IMG/VR virus record: IMGVR_UViG_3300042324_001793
Coordinates: 1-64,000 of that record
Reading direction: 5' to 3' (one strand)
Source: a virus
DNA: 64,000 bases
Below the pieces are notes generated by a model. That model was given only the letters and a program-made list of their open reading frames with translations. It did not search any database and was not told where the DNA came from. A program made the position numbers and the translations under genes. Shown here piece by piece: positions 53,370 to 63,379 of the stretch. The number at the start of each line of letters is the position of its first letter. The first letter of the stretch is position 1.

Positions 53370-53388
53370 AAGAAAATCGGGGTTACAC

Positions 53389-54180
53389 ATGAAGCCTTTG
53401 AACCCGAAGCTTGTCCTAGACCCTATGTGGCTATGCCAAGCGAATTTTGTCGATCTGGAATACTACACGTACATTCTAATGGACGCAAAACAAAAGTATC
53501 TCAATCAGCTTGAGACTGATTTCTCTAACTTTTACGAAATTGCATTTCACTACCTAAATATCAATACTATTATAGCTGATAAGAAGGTCTACGATTCACA
53601 TTTAAACGCAGTTAGGGCACATCAAAACTTAATGGTTATAGTATCTCAATTGGCCCAATCGAATGACTCTAATGGTAAGGAAATCGTTCGAATGGCGTCA
53701 GCTATTCTATCTGAGGTAATGACGGTTTACTTAAGAAAACAGATTCCTGTATTGGAGCACCTAAACTTTCATTTGACTAATACTGCTCTACATAAACAGG
53801 CTGTGATCTATATTGTATGTAAATCAGAAAAGCTTGACCGGTACGAGATTTTTAAACTAAATACTAAAAGCAATAGACCGTTAGGCTACTCAATTAGCCG
53901 AAAGGCTGTATTGCATCTTCCGGGATTAAAGAATAATGAGTTCAAGGATAGGCTTCTGGTTGAGATGCCGACTCTCACTGATTTTCAACCGGATAAAAAC
54001 GTTATTGTTGTATCTGGCACGGACCAAGTTGTAATATCGGATGGAATTTGTCTGACTAAGGACATTATTTTACTAAATAAGATAATGAACCTTAGCCATG
54101 GATTTGATGCTAATGTATTACTGGACTATGAACGTATGCTTGATAAAAAGAAAGCTATTCCGTTTAAGCTTAAGGTTTAA
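53389..54180 (+). CDS. Unknown protein, 263 aa
   Basis: A 263-residue protein. The first ~130 residues are helical (YYTYILMDAKQKYLNQLETD, then GKEIVRMASAILSEVMTVYL). The C-terminal half is mixed (KQAVIYIVCKSEKLDRYEIF, PDKNVIVVSGTDQVVI). There is no signal peptide, membrane segment or known catalytic motif. It is the only plus-strand gene in the 30-64 kb region, has its own late-type element and converges with the 784-residue gene, sharing 4 bases. No family is recognised; a head-tail or neck component is possible. Confidence 0.7.
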   Translation: MKPLNPKLVLDPMWLCQANFVDLEYYTYILMDAKQKYLNQLETDFSNFYEIAFHYLNINTIIADKKVYDSHLNAVRAHQNLMVIVSQLAQSNDSNGKEIVRMASAILSEVMTVYLRKQIPVLEHLNFHLTNTALHKQAVIYIVCKSEKLDRYEIFKLNTKSNRPLGYSISRKAVLHLPGLKNNEFKDRLLVEMPTLTDFQPDKNVIVVSGTDQVVISDGICLTKDIILLNKIMNLSHGFDANVLLDYERMLDKKKAIPFKLKV

Positions 54181-56531
54181 GCGGTCGCGTCATACGATCC
54201 AGAGATTCGAATAGTTACGTTACCTCCATATTCTCCGTTTGAGGTGTTTAGCGGAGCGCGAGCAGCTCGGTTAAATAGCGAAAATTGGCTTAGTCGATTA
54301 GTAACAGTTGAGCCTTCATTTGCTGGAAAAGCGTGTTGTGACTGCAGATAAATCCATCCTCTCGCGGCATCACCATTAGAAATAAGGCTTCCTAAATAAT
54401 TAGAGTATGTTTGTATATACGAGATTCCAGTATAGTCAGGCTGAGGATCCGGTAAAGTAGTTATATCAGTAACGGTCACTTGTGCATTTAGATGACCGTG
54501 TGCACTTGCTGAAAATGGTAATGAAAGCCCTAACCCAGTGTATGTATAGTAGCCTGAACCTGATGTCATGTCGTCAGCTGGCCAAGAGTTGAGGTCTAGT
54601 GTATAAATTGAATTAAAATGAACGCGTCTACCTATTTTAGTGTATGTGAATGACTGAGACAGCTGAAAGCCTGAAAATGAGTTAGCCGTCGCGTATGAAT
54701 GATAATTGGTTGGAAGTATGAGTTTACCACCACTAAGAGTTTCATATCGTCCTAAGAATAGAGCATTAGTAACGGTACCCTCCTCGTAATCATCTAGCGT
54801 ATTTGCATCCGCTGATGGAATTTGTGTAGCTGGAAAAGGGATTCCTTGATTAAGACGATCACCTTTGATCTTAATTGCATTATTAAGACGTAGCTCTTTA
54901 GTGGCGTCTACTGTTAATATTGCTAAGTCTGTAACCGGCGCCGCAATCGTAAATGAGTTGCCGCTAGTAGGAACGCCAGTTATTCCAGTACCTCCGTATG
55001 TAGTAACTGCGCCGGTTGAGCTAATGACTTGAATGGGGTTTCTAAACTCAAATACTGAACTGGTACTCCCTATTTTAAAGGTAATATTATTGTTGGCTGA
55101 GTTAAAACCTGCTCCCCAATAGGCAGCAGCTGATCCGCCACCAAAACTTGCGTTTCTCTTAAAAAATAATCCATCGATTGAAATTGTACTGGCTGACTCA
55201 GTGTCCGTTAAGATTCGATAGTTCGTAAACTTCATTTCAATTGAACGACCGTCAGCTTGAAGAGCCTCAGCTCGGTTAATTTTCCAAATTTGCTCACTAC
55301 TTCTTCTTGGAGCAAATGACTCAGGCGAAGCAGTTATTCCGCTCGAAGATAAGTCGTATTCCGCTCTTAGAAAATAGGTTCCAGGATTAGCTTCATTACC
55401 AAAAGAAGTTCCGTACGATAATCGATATTTACGCATTCGTAGATTTTCAAAACTTGGACTAATTACGTAAGATTCGCCAGCTGAGCCTGAAGTATATGAA
55501 GTGGAAAGGGCATCAATTGATCCTAATTCTAATTGATGTCGGTATCCTTTACTTGTTGTTGCAAATTCCTTAGCCTCAGTTGCGGTTCCATTAAAATAAG
55601 AGTATAATGATAGGTTTGAAGTAGCTGGAAACATCTTCTCAGTAGAAGAAGGGTACGTTATTAATTTATGCGGAGAGGTTCCTGAACCAGTAGAAGTTAA
55701 ATTTATTGGATTTGTGTTAGTAACATCAGCGGCAGTTTCACATAATTGAATAACTGTATCGCTAATCTTAAGAACAAAATATCCATTGAAATTAGAAAGT
55801 CCGCCTATTGCAGTTCCACCTTCCGCTGAGTATGTAACAAATTGGCCATCCACTAATCCGTGATTTGACGTAAATGTAATTTCTTCAGTTGACGTATTAA
55901 CCGCGGTTGCTGGAGCAAAGGTCTTAGCGGTTGACGAGTTTGCACTAATTACGATATTTGATCCATCGAATATTACAGATTTAGAGTTTAACTCATTAAA
56001 GTTATAAAGAACAGTTTGATAGTTAACTCCTGCTCCAGGAGTTGCATAACTTGGATCAGTTGATGTTGCACTATTTGTTAAATCAGACCCAGACGATACT
56101 CTAGCTTTCAGTATTCTAGAGGTAGGAGTTAATCTTACAAATGGCGAAATATTTGAACTTAGGGCAGTTTGTACAAGAGTATTAAAATTCGCTAATTCTA
56201 ACCAACCGTTTCCACCGGATACTTTCTTTAATATAGTGTCGGCTGTTATTAAAATATCGCCCAAAACCATAGCAGACGGATAGGATCCGCCAGTCGGTGC
56301 AGTTACTGGTGCAATCGCAGCAGATAACCCATAAGTTACTGAGCCCTGCGGTCCAGTAAGTCCAATTGGCCCAATTGGACCGGCTGCTCCAGTTAAACCA
56401 GCAGGTCCAGTAGGACCAGTTTGGCCAATCCCTAATGCGATTAGCTGGTTAAAGTTGAAATTTAATTTACTAGATAAGTCAGATTGACTATCAAGTGCGG
56501 ATACTTCCCTTAGATTTATAATGACTGCCAT
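54177..56531 (-). CDS. Tail-fibre-like protein with short collagen stretch, 784 aa
   Basis: The N-terminus (SALDSQSDLSSKLNFNFNQL, about 9-28) is typical of phage fibre attachment helices. Eleven or so Gly-X-Y triplets follow (about 35-66: GQTGPTGPAGLTGAAGP). The remaining 700 residues are beta-rich with Ser/Thr-rich loops (YRHQLELGSIDALSTSYTSG, FKIGSTSSVFEFRNPIQVIS) and a closing strand VTIRISGSYDA. This is a fibre built around a short triple helix. It overlaps the 2,277-residue gene by one base, so it is probably coupled to it and attached to the same tail structure. Confidence 0.7.
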   Translation of the reverse strand: MAVIINLREVSALDSQSDLSSKLNFNFNQLIALGIGQTGPTGPAGLTGAAGPIGPIGLTGPQGSVTYGLSAAIAPVTAPTGGSYPSAMVLGDILITADTILKKVSGGNGWLELANFNTLVQTALSSNISPFVRLTPTSRILKARVSSGSDLTNSATSTDPSYATPGAGVNYQTVLYNFNELNSKSVIFDGSNIVISANSSTAKTFAPATAVNTSTEEITFTSNHGLVDGQFVTYSAEGGTAIGGLSNFNGYFVLKISDTVIQLCETAADVTNTNPINLTSTGSGTSPHKLITYPSSTEKMFPATSNLSLYSYFNGTATEAKEFATTSKGYRHQLELGSIDALSTSYTSGSAGESYVISPSFENLRMRKYRLSYGTSFGNEANPGTYFLRAEYDLSSSGITASPESFAPRRSSEQIWKINRAEALQADGRSIEMKFTNYRILTDTESASTISIDGLFFKRNASFGGGSAAAYWGAGFNSANNNITFKIGSTSSVFEFRNPIQVISSTGAVTTYGGTGITGVPTSGNSFTIAAPVTDLAILTVDATKELRLNNAIKIKGDRLNQGIPFPATQIPSADANTLDDYEEGTVTNALFLGRYETLSGGKLILPTNYHSYATANSFSGFQLSQSFTYTKIGRRVHFNSIYTLDLNSWPADDMTSGSGYYTYTGLGLSLPFSASAHGHLNAQVTVTDITTLPDPQPDYTGISYIQTYSNYLGSLISNGDAARGWIYLQSQHAFPANEGSTVTNRLSQFSLFNRAARAPLNTSNGEYGGNVTIRISGSYDATA

Positions 56532-59500
56532 TAAATGAACTTAATTTTTATTTTTGGAACTAATTTAACTCCAGTATTCGGTTTTATCAAAATCGATCCT
56601 TCAATTACATTAGATTTGGTATTATTTATTCGGACTGATCGAATTAAGTCGTAACCTAAGTCTCCGAGTAAATCATACTCAACCGATTCGAATGAAACTA
56701 AGTTATTATTGATCGTTCTATCATCTAATTCATAAAATTCAAATGCTTCTACTTGATATAATTTTGTTAAGTTAGTTGAGCAATATTGAGATAAGTATTC
56801 TTCAAATGTAAGCTGATCTAGGAATACTGGGTCTGTTGTAATTTGAGAACCGTTTGAATATTTAAAGAACTTTAAAAATTGGTCACGAAGTCCGTTATTT
56901 GATAAGTGCTTAGTTATTAAATCTGGTATATTTAATTTGAATTTAATCTCAGTTGCAAATTGAGAATACACAATATTTGCTTGAGTAGCGGACGATGCTA
57001 AAAAGTCAGTATTGTTTAATTCAATTGAAGTAAAGTCTTCCATTATGAATTGCATAGGAACATTTAATAACTTGGAAATAAATGAATAATCTTCAGTAAC
57101 TCGACGTGTTCCTGGAACCTTTACGTAATCTGTTTTATTAGAGTATTCGAAATGATATCCGTAATCCCAACTCGAAGATAACATATTAAAGTCAGTTCGA
57201 CTAATCGGAGTCTCTCCGATATATGGATAAACGGATGAGTATTTTTGACTGTTTTCAAGATCAAGAATTGAAGATTTTGAGTATTTCACAAATTCATAGT
57301 CCTTTATAATAAAGAAATTATCGACGTATGGATTTAGGCAAACATTTGCTCCATGTAAAATATTATCATTTATTGAAAATTCATATTTGAATCCAGCTAC
57401 AGGTTTTGTCAATACTTCATATTCGGAAGAATATCGGTTGACAGAATACTCTTGAGATGGGACTTCTGAATAAGCGAATCCAGCCACTCCATTAATTTGA
57501 CCTGAGTTAACTTCAACTTGGTCAAGTTTTACAATTGTCGATTTATTAATTTGGTCAGCTTGTACAATTTCAATCGCCATTGTTTTGTATGGAGTTAATA
57601 TTCCATCAGTATACGACTCCCAACTAATAACGCCTTGACTCTTTTCAGTTAAGTTTAAAAATTTAGCGAATGATAAATTTTCAAATACTTTTTCAAAATA
57701 TTTTACTCCACCGAATATTTGGAATTGATTAATGTCTTCTATCCAATATGAAGTTGTGTTATTTGGCACTGGGTTTGCTGAATATACGTATTGTACTAAA
57801 TCGCCAAGCCCAGTTGGGAGTGGAATGATTGTGTATGGTTGTCCGCTGATATTGGTGATATTAACGACATCTTGTAGAGCACCATCTACTCCATCAATCG
57901 TTAAGGCTGAATTGCCTAGTGCTGCGGTCGTTACGGATACACCGGCTGCAAGTTTAAGAAGCACGCTTTTTTCACCCGCTTTAATTATATAAAGAGGTGC
58001 AAAATCATTACTAATTCGATTTATTTCAGAATCAGCTAATGCGTCATAACTTTCTAAGCCTGGAAGTAATGATGTGCGTATTGACTCGATAACTAGAGTT
58101 GATGGATTTAAGTTAAGGCCGCTCGCGGATAAATTAACTCCCCTAGACAGTTTAATGGTGGAATATGCAGTAGCTTTAGTGTTATACTTTTTATCCTTTG
58201 CATAGTAAAGGAATGAGTGAGTTAAATTAGAAACGCTGTTTGAGTTAAAGGATATTCGATAGTCTCCAAAAAGAGAATCCATGTAAGATACTTTATGATA
58301 CACTGAGAAAGTGCTGTTTTGAGTTGGCACTGACCAGTCGGCTCTAAATAATATAGGTTCGTCATACGACGCTGATCCTAACGATCCGCTTATGTACGTT
58401 ACGTCAAAATCGTATACTCCATTACTTGATGAAAGTGTGGATGGATCTACCTCGTACACAGCTTCATTGTATACGATACTTGAAATATCGCTATAAATTA
58501 AACTAAATCGAGTATTAGTTGATAATAATTCGTCAAGTATTTCTGTTTGGTTAATACCACCACCATCATTAAACTGGAAATATCCAGTTACAGATTGAGC
58601 TGGAGTAGCTGAGGTGCTTGATAATGCAAAATGAGTAACCGTTGCCCCGATTGGATCATCGTCTGCAATAATCGTACCTACTATTCCGGAAACTTGGTTT
58701 ACCCATGCATCTTCGAATACTCCCTGGATTCTAACGCCTGAGTATACTCCACTTGTTAATATAATTGGCGTAGACTGATCGACTTTTGCATAAATTCGAG
58801 TTCCTAATTTATCACCAGTAGAAATTAGTGAATTACTAACAGCCTCGTATACTGGAGACCCTAATGTTGCTAATATCGTTGACTTATTTCCATATACGAC
58901 TTGTATTGTGTCGCCTGGACTTGCTGAGATGGCAGAACTTCCGGAAATTAGGTTATTGTACTCAAGCAATGACGCTGCTGTAATTTCTTGGTCAATTTGG
59001 TAATTTACCGGAGAAGACATAACTGAACCGGTGAATAGATTAGCTTGCGTTACTTGGTCGTTTGTACCAGCTGACCAATTACTAGATAAAATAGTTTCAG
59101 GTAATAGCTCTTTATGTCCCAATACTAATTCAATAACCACAGTAATCGATTTTGAATTAGTGTTCTCAATTACTCGATATTTAACAGGTTGTCTATTAAT
59201 AGTAGGATCTTCCTTAACCGGTTTTAATATTACGCTAAACTTATAATCTTCAAATCGTAGAGTATCTGAAACAGCTGAGCCGTTTTGAGCTAACTCATAA
59301 AATCTAAACATTGCCCCTTTAAAAAGAGTCTCATACTGTTTATTAAACTGATTTTTATTAAGAATCGAATATCTATACTGAGGTCTAGCTATTTGAATTG
59401 AATTAATAACCGGCACATACGTAAAATATTGCTCAAAGTAATTAGAATCAGAAATTAGTGAGTTTATATTTAAGTTTTCATTAAAATACGAATAATTATT

Positions 59501-62500
59501 TCTAATTGATTTAATATCATCTGAGTATCCAAAGTCCGACTCTATATAAAACCACTCATGTGTCATTTTCTCAGGGGTAGGAGAAGTCTCTCTATGAGAT
59601 GGCCCAAAATTGTCTTTTCCAAATAACAAGTCTGAGTTTAGTCGGTATGGATTATCTCGACTATCACTAGAGTCTGCAATTCCCCATTTAGCAATGTATG
59701 GAATTACCCGACCATCTGTTGCAAAATCAGAAATGAAATTTTCCAAGTTTGCATGATACTCACTAGATAAACTGCCAGACAAAAACTTTTCACGATACGG
59801 ATATGTAGCTAAACTCGTAGAGGCTGACGTATGATCCGCTTTTAAGCTGAATGGGCCTATATAGTCAAATGCGTCCTCGGTCTCGTCAAAGTAAGGAATA
59901 TCGAGACGATTACTAAAGGCTGAATCTCCTGGGTCAAGCGTAGTTAGCGGCAATTTATTTCCATATATTAGGATAACGTCGCCGTCTATATTTTCAAAGT
60001 ATGAAATTAAATCAGTATTTTGCCATATTAAATTACGTTCGCCACTTGCTGCAATATCAGTAGAATCGTAGATTGTTCCGTTTATTGAAATTGCACCGGT
60101 ACCTATTGCTTTATACGTATACTTAGTAAAGTCAAGGACCTTTGCTCCAGCTGGAATGTAAAAATCTTTATATAAGTCAATTAGTAAATTTCTAGAATAG
60201 TCACTAGAATAAGTTGAGAAATTAAAATCCATTGTCTCAAATATGGAAAGAACTCCTACGGTTGGTCTAAATAATTTACGAATTTCAATTTTTCCGTATT
60301 TGACATTAACTGTCTCGTCGTCAGTTAACTGAATGGTTGCCTTTGTGTTAAAATTAGAAATTGCTGATAGCTTAGCATCACTAGATAACCCATTAGTAAT
60401 TAAGTCAGAGGCGTTGCATAATCGACTAATGCTTGACCAGTTTTGATCAGTTTTAATTACTAGAGTATCTAGTAATTGAGTTAACTTGGAAATATTTCCA
60501 ATATCAATTATTGCATGGGATTTATTTAAAAATCCACCATCTGCGTAAACAATATCAGTAGTTACTGAATTATTTAATTTGACAAAATTGTAACTACTTG
60601 AAACTGGAAGAACTTTAACTTTTAATTCACCGTATGCATCTCCGAATCGATTTGTTTGTAGAAACGATGTAGTGTTTAAAGTTACTCCACTAATTGATGT
60701 ATTATTTAGAATATCTGAGATATCGGATATTGATTGTGCGATTTGATCGAGATCACGGTCGCCATTAACGTAGATAGTTGATATCCCTGCTGAATAGGCT
60801 AAAGTATACGGTGTAGTAATAGGTAAATAATTTCGAGTAAATACAAGCTCATCGTATTTTCCATTTAGGTCTAGTGAATCAATAACTGATCCACTTGGGT
60901 GGTAGATTCGAATTTTATCTAAGTGGTTTGGCTTTGAAATAATTTCAATTGATATAGTTGATTTAGAGTCTTTCGTTGAAATCTCTGCAATCTCTTGAGT
61001 AACTAATTCTTTTGGGCCAAATGTTAAACCTAAATCAAATGAAGTATTGTCTATTTTAAAGTCAACAATACTACCAGATTGATTCCAATCTTCTGAATTT
61101 ATTAAGTGAATATCTCCGTCTTTTGTTTTTAAGTATGGAAAGAATAATGTGTCTTTTGATGTACGGTTATTAGTTAGATCAGATAAGTCTTGCGTAAGAT
61201 TCATACCTCTTAGTTTAACCCCAGTTGGATTAGTTAATAAAAATGATATGTCATCTGTTTGTTTATAGTTGATTGGTATCAACTGATCATTATCGATTCC
61301 AACATTTGCTAAATTAAGCAGTCCTCCAGTTGTAACTTCCTGAAATTTAGTAAATCCTCCAGCTACATAAATATGAGATTCATCATGAACCACTATATCA
61401 GTAACGGATTGAGGACTAAGGCCGGTTGAAGTATTAAATGAAAAATCAAGTTCTCCATTTTTAAATATTCTAGCAATTCCTCTAGCTGGAACTCCTTTAT
61501 ATGACGTGAATGCTCCACCTATGTAAAAATTTCCATTTAAGTCTAGTGATATTTTAGAAATGGTGCCATTTGCTCCAGTTTGATAATTAAATGCTAGATC
61601 GATTGCACCAGCCTCAGTTAATTTAATTAATCGATTAACTGTATTTGAATTATAACTGGTGAATCCACCGGCTACATAAACTTCGCCTACTTCGTCTAAC
61701 ACAATATCATTTACAGTAGAGACATTATTGAAACCAGTTCCATATACAAAAGTTGAATCGATAGTGGCGGTGTTCGTTAACTGAACAATGCCGTTTGCGG
61801 TGGTTCCTTTGTAGCTAGTAAAATCCCCAATTACAATAACTTTATTCGAGGAATTTACTATTAGTTTCTTAACTAGTCCGGCGCCTCCACTAAATCCAGT
61901 AGAGCCGACATCAAACGACGAGTCAGCGACTCCGTCTAAATTAATTTTAACTAGTCCAACTGATGGTAATACATCTCCACTATTTGTGTATTCGGTAAAA
62001 GTACCTCCAACGTAAATGTCCTGTGATGGAGTTATGTGGATTGTACGTACAGTTGAGTCAAATGAAAAATCAGTCGATTCGATTGAACCGTCTGTATTTA
62101 ATTTTATAAAATTGCTAATTGGTGTTCCATTATACGATAGCATTTCTCCACCAACGTATACTTTTCCAAATTTATCAAGTTCAATTGATTCAACTTTAGC
62201 TGGGGAAAAACCACTTCCGTAATGAAATGAAAAGTCAATTTCGCCAGTTGAGTTAAGACGGATTATTCCATTTGCTGGATATCCATTATAACTAGTGAAT
62301 GTTCCACCAATATACATTTTATCGGTAGCTGGATCAACTGTTATTGTTTTAACTGTGCCTCCACCTATTTCTGAACTAGCAAGAGCAGTTGATATGTCTA
62401 TTGAATCTGATGCTGTGATTTTTGAATTAAACATTGCAGTTAAGTCAATATCAAATGTTTCTAAATCAATATCGTTGCAATAGAATCCAAAATACCTATT

Positions 62501-63364
62501 AAATTCGTAAGGGTTAGACGTATCGTCATTAAATAAAAATTCCAGATTTAAAATACTAGGGTGAACTATATTATTTCTCTCAAATCCTTGAGTTATAAAT
62601 TGCTCAACTTTTAATAATGGAAGAGCTCTAGTTAAGACCGTACTTAATTGCTCAGGAAGTTCAACGTATGTTCCAGTTTTAATAGAAGGACCTCGGTATA
62701 TCGAAAACCCGTCCGCTTTATAATTAACATAAAGTGGATTTTTTGTAAACATTGGATTCTTCTTTATGTTTTCCAAGTATTTTCCTATCTTGGAAGTAGG
62801 CCCCATGTCAAATACTTTAACGACGGTCGCATTTTTAAATAAGTCAGTTGCGAAATCCTCAGGTTTAACAATACCGTCTAGGTCCTTTCCTTGGCCAGCT
62901 GTATAGTTAGAAGGCCCAGGAACTTTAAATATTACGAATTTAGTCGGAATGATTTGGTCTACGTATAATGGAGCTAAGTAAGTAAATTTCTCAGAGTATT
63001 GTCTACTTGATAAGTACTTCGCGCCACTTGTATACAAGTCAAAGTCATATTGATCTTTTAGATCTTTAGCTGTCGCGGTTTTCCCAATAGTTGAACCAAC
63101 TTCATAGGCAATAGTGGATGGAGTTTTTCCATTATCATAGAACTTATATAAATTAACTTCATGGCTTGAATTCTCATTTATTGAGAATCGTTTGTATTTT
63201 TGATTCGCTAATTTTTCGTTAGCGTCAATTGAATTAAACCACAGATCTCCAACTGAATCAACGGTTAACTTTAAATTAGTTGTTAATTTAGGGTTAGTTC
63301 GTAATAATTGAAAACTGACATTTCTCTCAGCTAATTGAGTGTATGTTAAATTTGGATTCGCCAC
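56531..63364 (-). CDS. Giant tail/baseplate protein with seven-repeat beta-propeller, 2,277 aa
   Basis: Residues 1-320 are an N-terminal virion-type domain (FQLLRTNPKLTTNLKLTVDS, LAPLYVDQIIPTKFVIFKVP). Residues about 325-690 hold seven ~50-residue repeats of the delta-60 (DUF5122) type, each with a YIGGTFTSYNG-like and an IDFSF-like element. Seven copies suit a closed seven-bladed propeller. The following ~1,580 residues are mostly beta-strand with no enzyme motif (YNFVKLNNSVTTDIVYADGG, YRISFNSNSVSNLTHSFLYY). Such giants usually form baseplate appendages or side fibres. The propeller could bind a surface ligand. No T4 counterpart is identified. Confidence 0.7.
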   Translation of the reverse strand: MANPNLTYTQLAERNVSFQLLRTNPKLTTNLKLTVDSVGDLWFNSIDANEKLANQKYKRFSINENSSHEVNLYKFYDNGKTPSTIAYEVGSTIGKTATAKDLKDQYDFDLYTSGAKYLSSRQYSEKFTYLAPLYVDQIIPTKFVIFKVPGPSNYTAGQGKDLDGIVKPEDFATDLFKNATVVKVFDMGPTSKIGKYLENIKKNPMFTKNPLYVNYKADGFSIYRGPSIKTGTYVELPEQLSTVLTRALPLLKVEQFITQGFERNNIVHPSILNLEFLFNDDTSNPYEFNRYFGFYCNDIDLETFDIDLTAMFNSKITASDSIDISTALASSEIGGGTVKTITVDPATDKMYIGGTFTSYNGYPANGIIRLNSTGEIDFSFHYGSGFSPAKVESIELDKFGKVYVGGEMLSYNGTPISNFIKLNTDGSIESTDFSFDSTVRTIHITPSQDIYVGGTFTEYTNSGDVLPSVGLVKINLDGVADSSFDVGSTGFSGGAGLVKKLIVNSSNKVIVIGDFTSYKGTTANGIVQLTNTATIDSTFVYGTGFNNVSTVNDIVLDEVGEVYVAGGFTSYNSNTVNRLIKLTEAGAIDLAFNYQTGANGTISKISLDLNGNFYIGGAFTSYKGVPARGIARIFKNGELDFSFNTSTGLSPQSVTDIVVHDESHIYVAGGFTKFQEVTTGGLLNLANVGIDNDQLIPINYKQTDDISFLLTNPTGVKLRGMNLTQDLSDLTNNRTSKDTLFFPYLKTKDGDIHLINSEDWNQSGSIVDFKIDNTSFDLGLTFGPKELVTQEIAEISTKDSKSTISIEIISKPNHLDKIRIYHPSGSVIDSLDLNGKYDELVFTRNYLPITTPYTLAYSAGISTIYVNGDRDLDQIAQSISDISDILNNTSISGVTLNTTSFLQTNRFGDAYGELKVKVLPVSSSYNFVKLNNSVTTDIVYADGGFLNKSHAIIDIGNISKLTQLLDTLVIKTDQNWSSISRLCNASDLITNGLSSDAKLSAISNFNTKATIQLTDDETVNVKYGKIEIRKLFRPTVGVLSIFETMDFNFSTYSSDYSRNLLIDLYKDFYIPAGAKVLDFTKYTYKAIGTGAISINGTIYDSTDIAASGERNLIWQNTDLISYFENIDGDVILIYGNKLPLTTLDPGDSAFSNRLDIPYFDETEDAFDYIGPFSLKADHTSASTSLATYPYREKFLSGSLSSEYHANLENFISDFATDGRVIPYIAKWGIADSSDSRDNPYRLNSDLLFGKDNFGPSHRETSPTPEKMTHEWFYIESDFGYSDDIKSIRNNYSYFNENLNINSLISDSNYFEQYFTYVPVINSIQIARPQYRYSILNKNQFNKQYETLFKGAMFRFYELAQNGSAVSDTLRFEDYKFSVILKPVKEDPTINRQPVKYRVIENTNSKSITVVIELVLGHKELLPETILSSNWSAGTNDQVTQANLFTGSVMSSPVNYQIDQEITAASLLEYNNLISGSSAISASPGDTIQVVYGNKSTILATLGSPVYEAVSNSLISTGDKLGTRIYAKVDQSTPIILTSGVYSGVRIQGVFEDAWVNQVSGIVGTIIADDDPIGATVTHFALSSTSATPAQSVTGYFQFNDGGGINQTEILDELLSTNTRFSLIYSDISSIVYNEAVYEVDPSTLSSSNGVYDFDVTYISGSLGSASYDEPILFRADWSVPTQNSTFSVYHKVSYMDSLFGDYRISFNSNSVSNLTHSFLYYAKDKKYNTKATAYSTIKLSRGVNLSASGLNLNPSTLVIESIRTSLLPGLESYDALADSEINRISNDFAPLYIIKAGEKSVLLKLAAGVSVTTAALGNSALTIDGVDGALQDVVNITNISGQPYTIIPLPTGLGDLVQYVYSANPVPNNTTSYWIEDINQFQIFGGVKYFEKVFENLSFAKFLNLTEKSQGVISWESYTDGILTPYKTMAIEIVQADQINKSTIVKLDQVEVNSGQINGVAGFAYSEVPSQEYSVNRYSSEYEVLTKPVAGFKYEFSINDNILHGANVCLNPYVDNFFIIKDYEFVKYSKSSILDLENSQKYSSVYPYIGETPISRTDFNMLSSSWDYGYHFEYSNKTDYVKVPGTRRVTEDYSFISKLLNVPMQFIMEDFTSIELNNTDFLASSATQANIVYSQFATEIKFKLNIPDLITKHLSNNGLRDQFLKFFKYSNGSQITTDPVFLDQLTFEEYLSQYCSTNLTKLYQVEAFEFYELDDRTINNNLVSFESVEYDLLGDLGYDLIRSVRINNTKSNVIEGSILIKPNTGVKLVPKIKIKFI

Positions 63365-63379
63365 TATTTAATTTTTATT

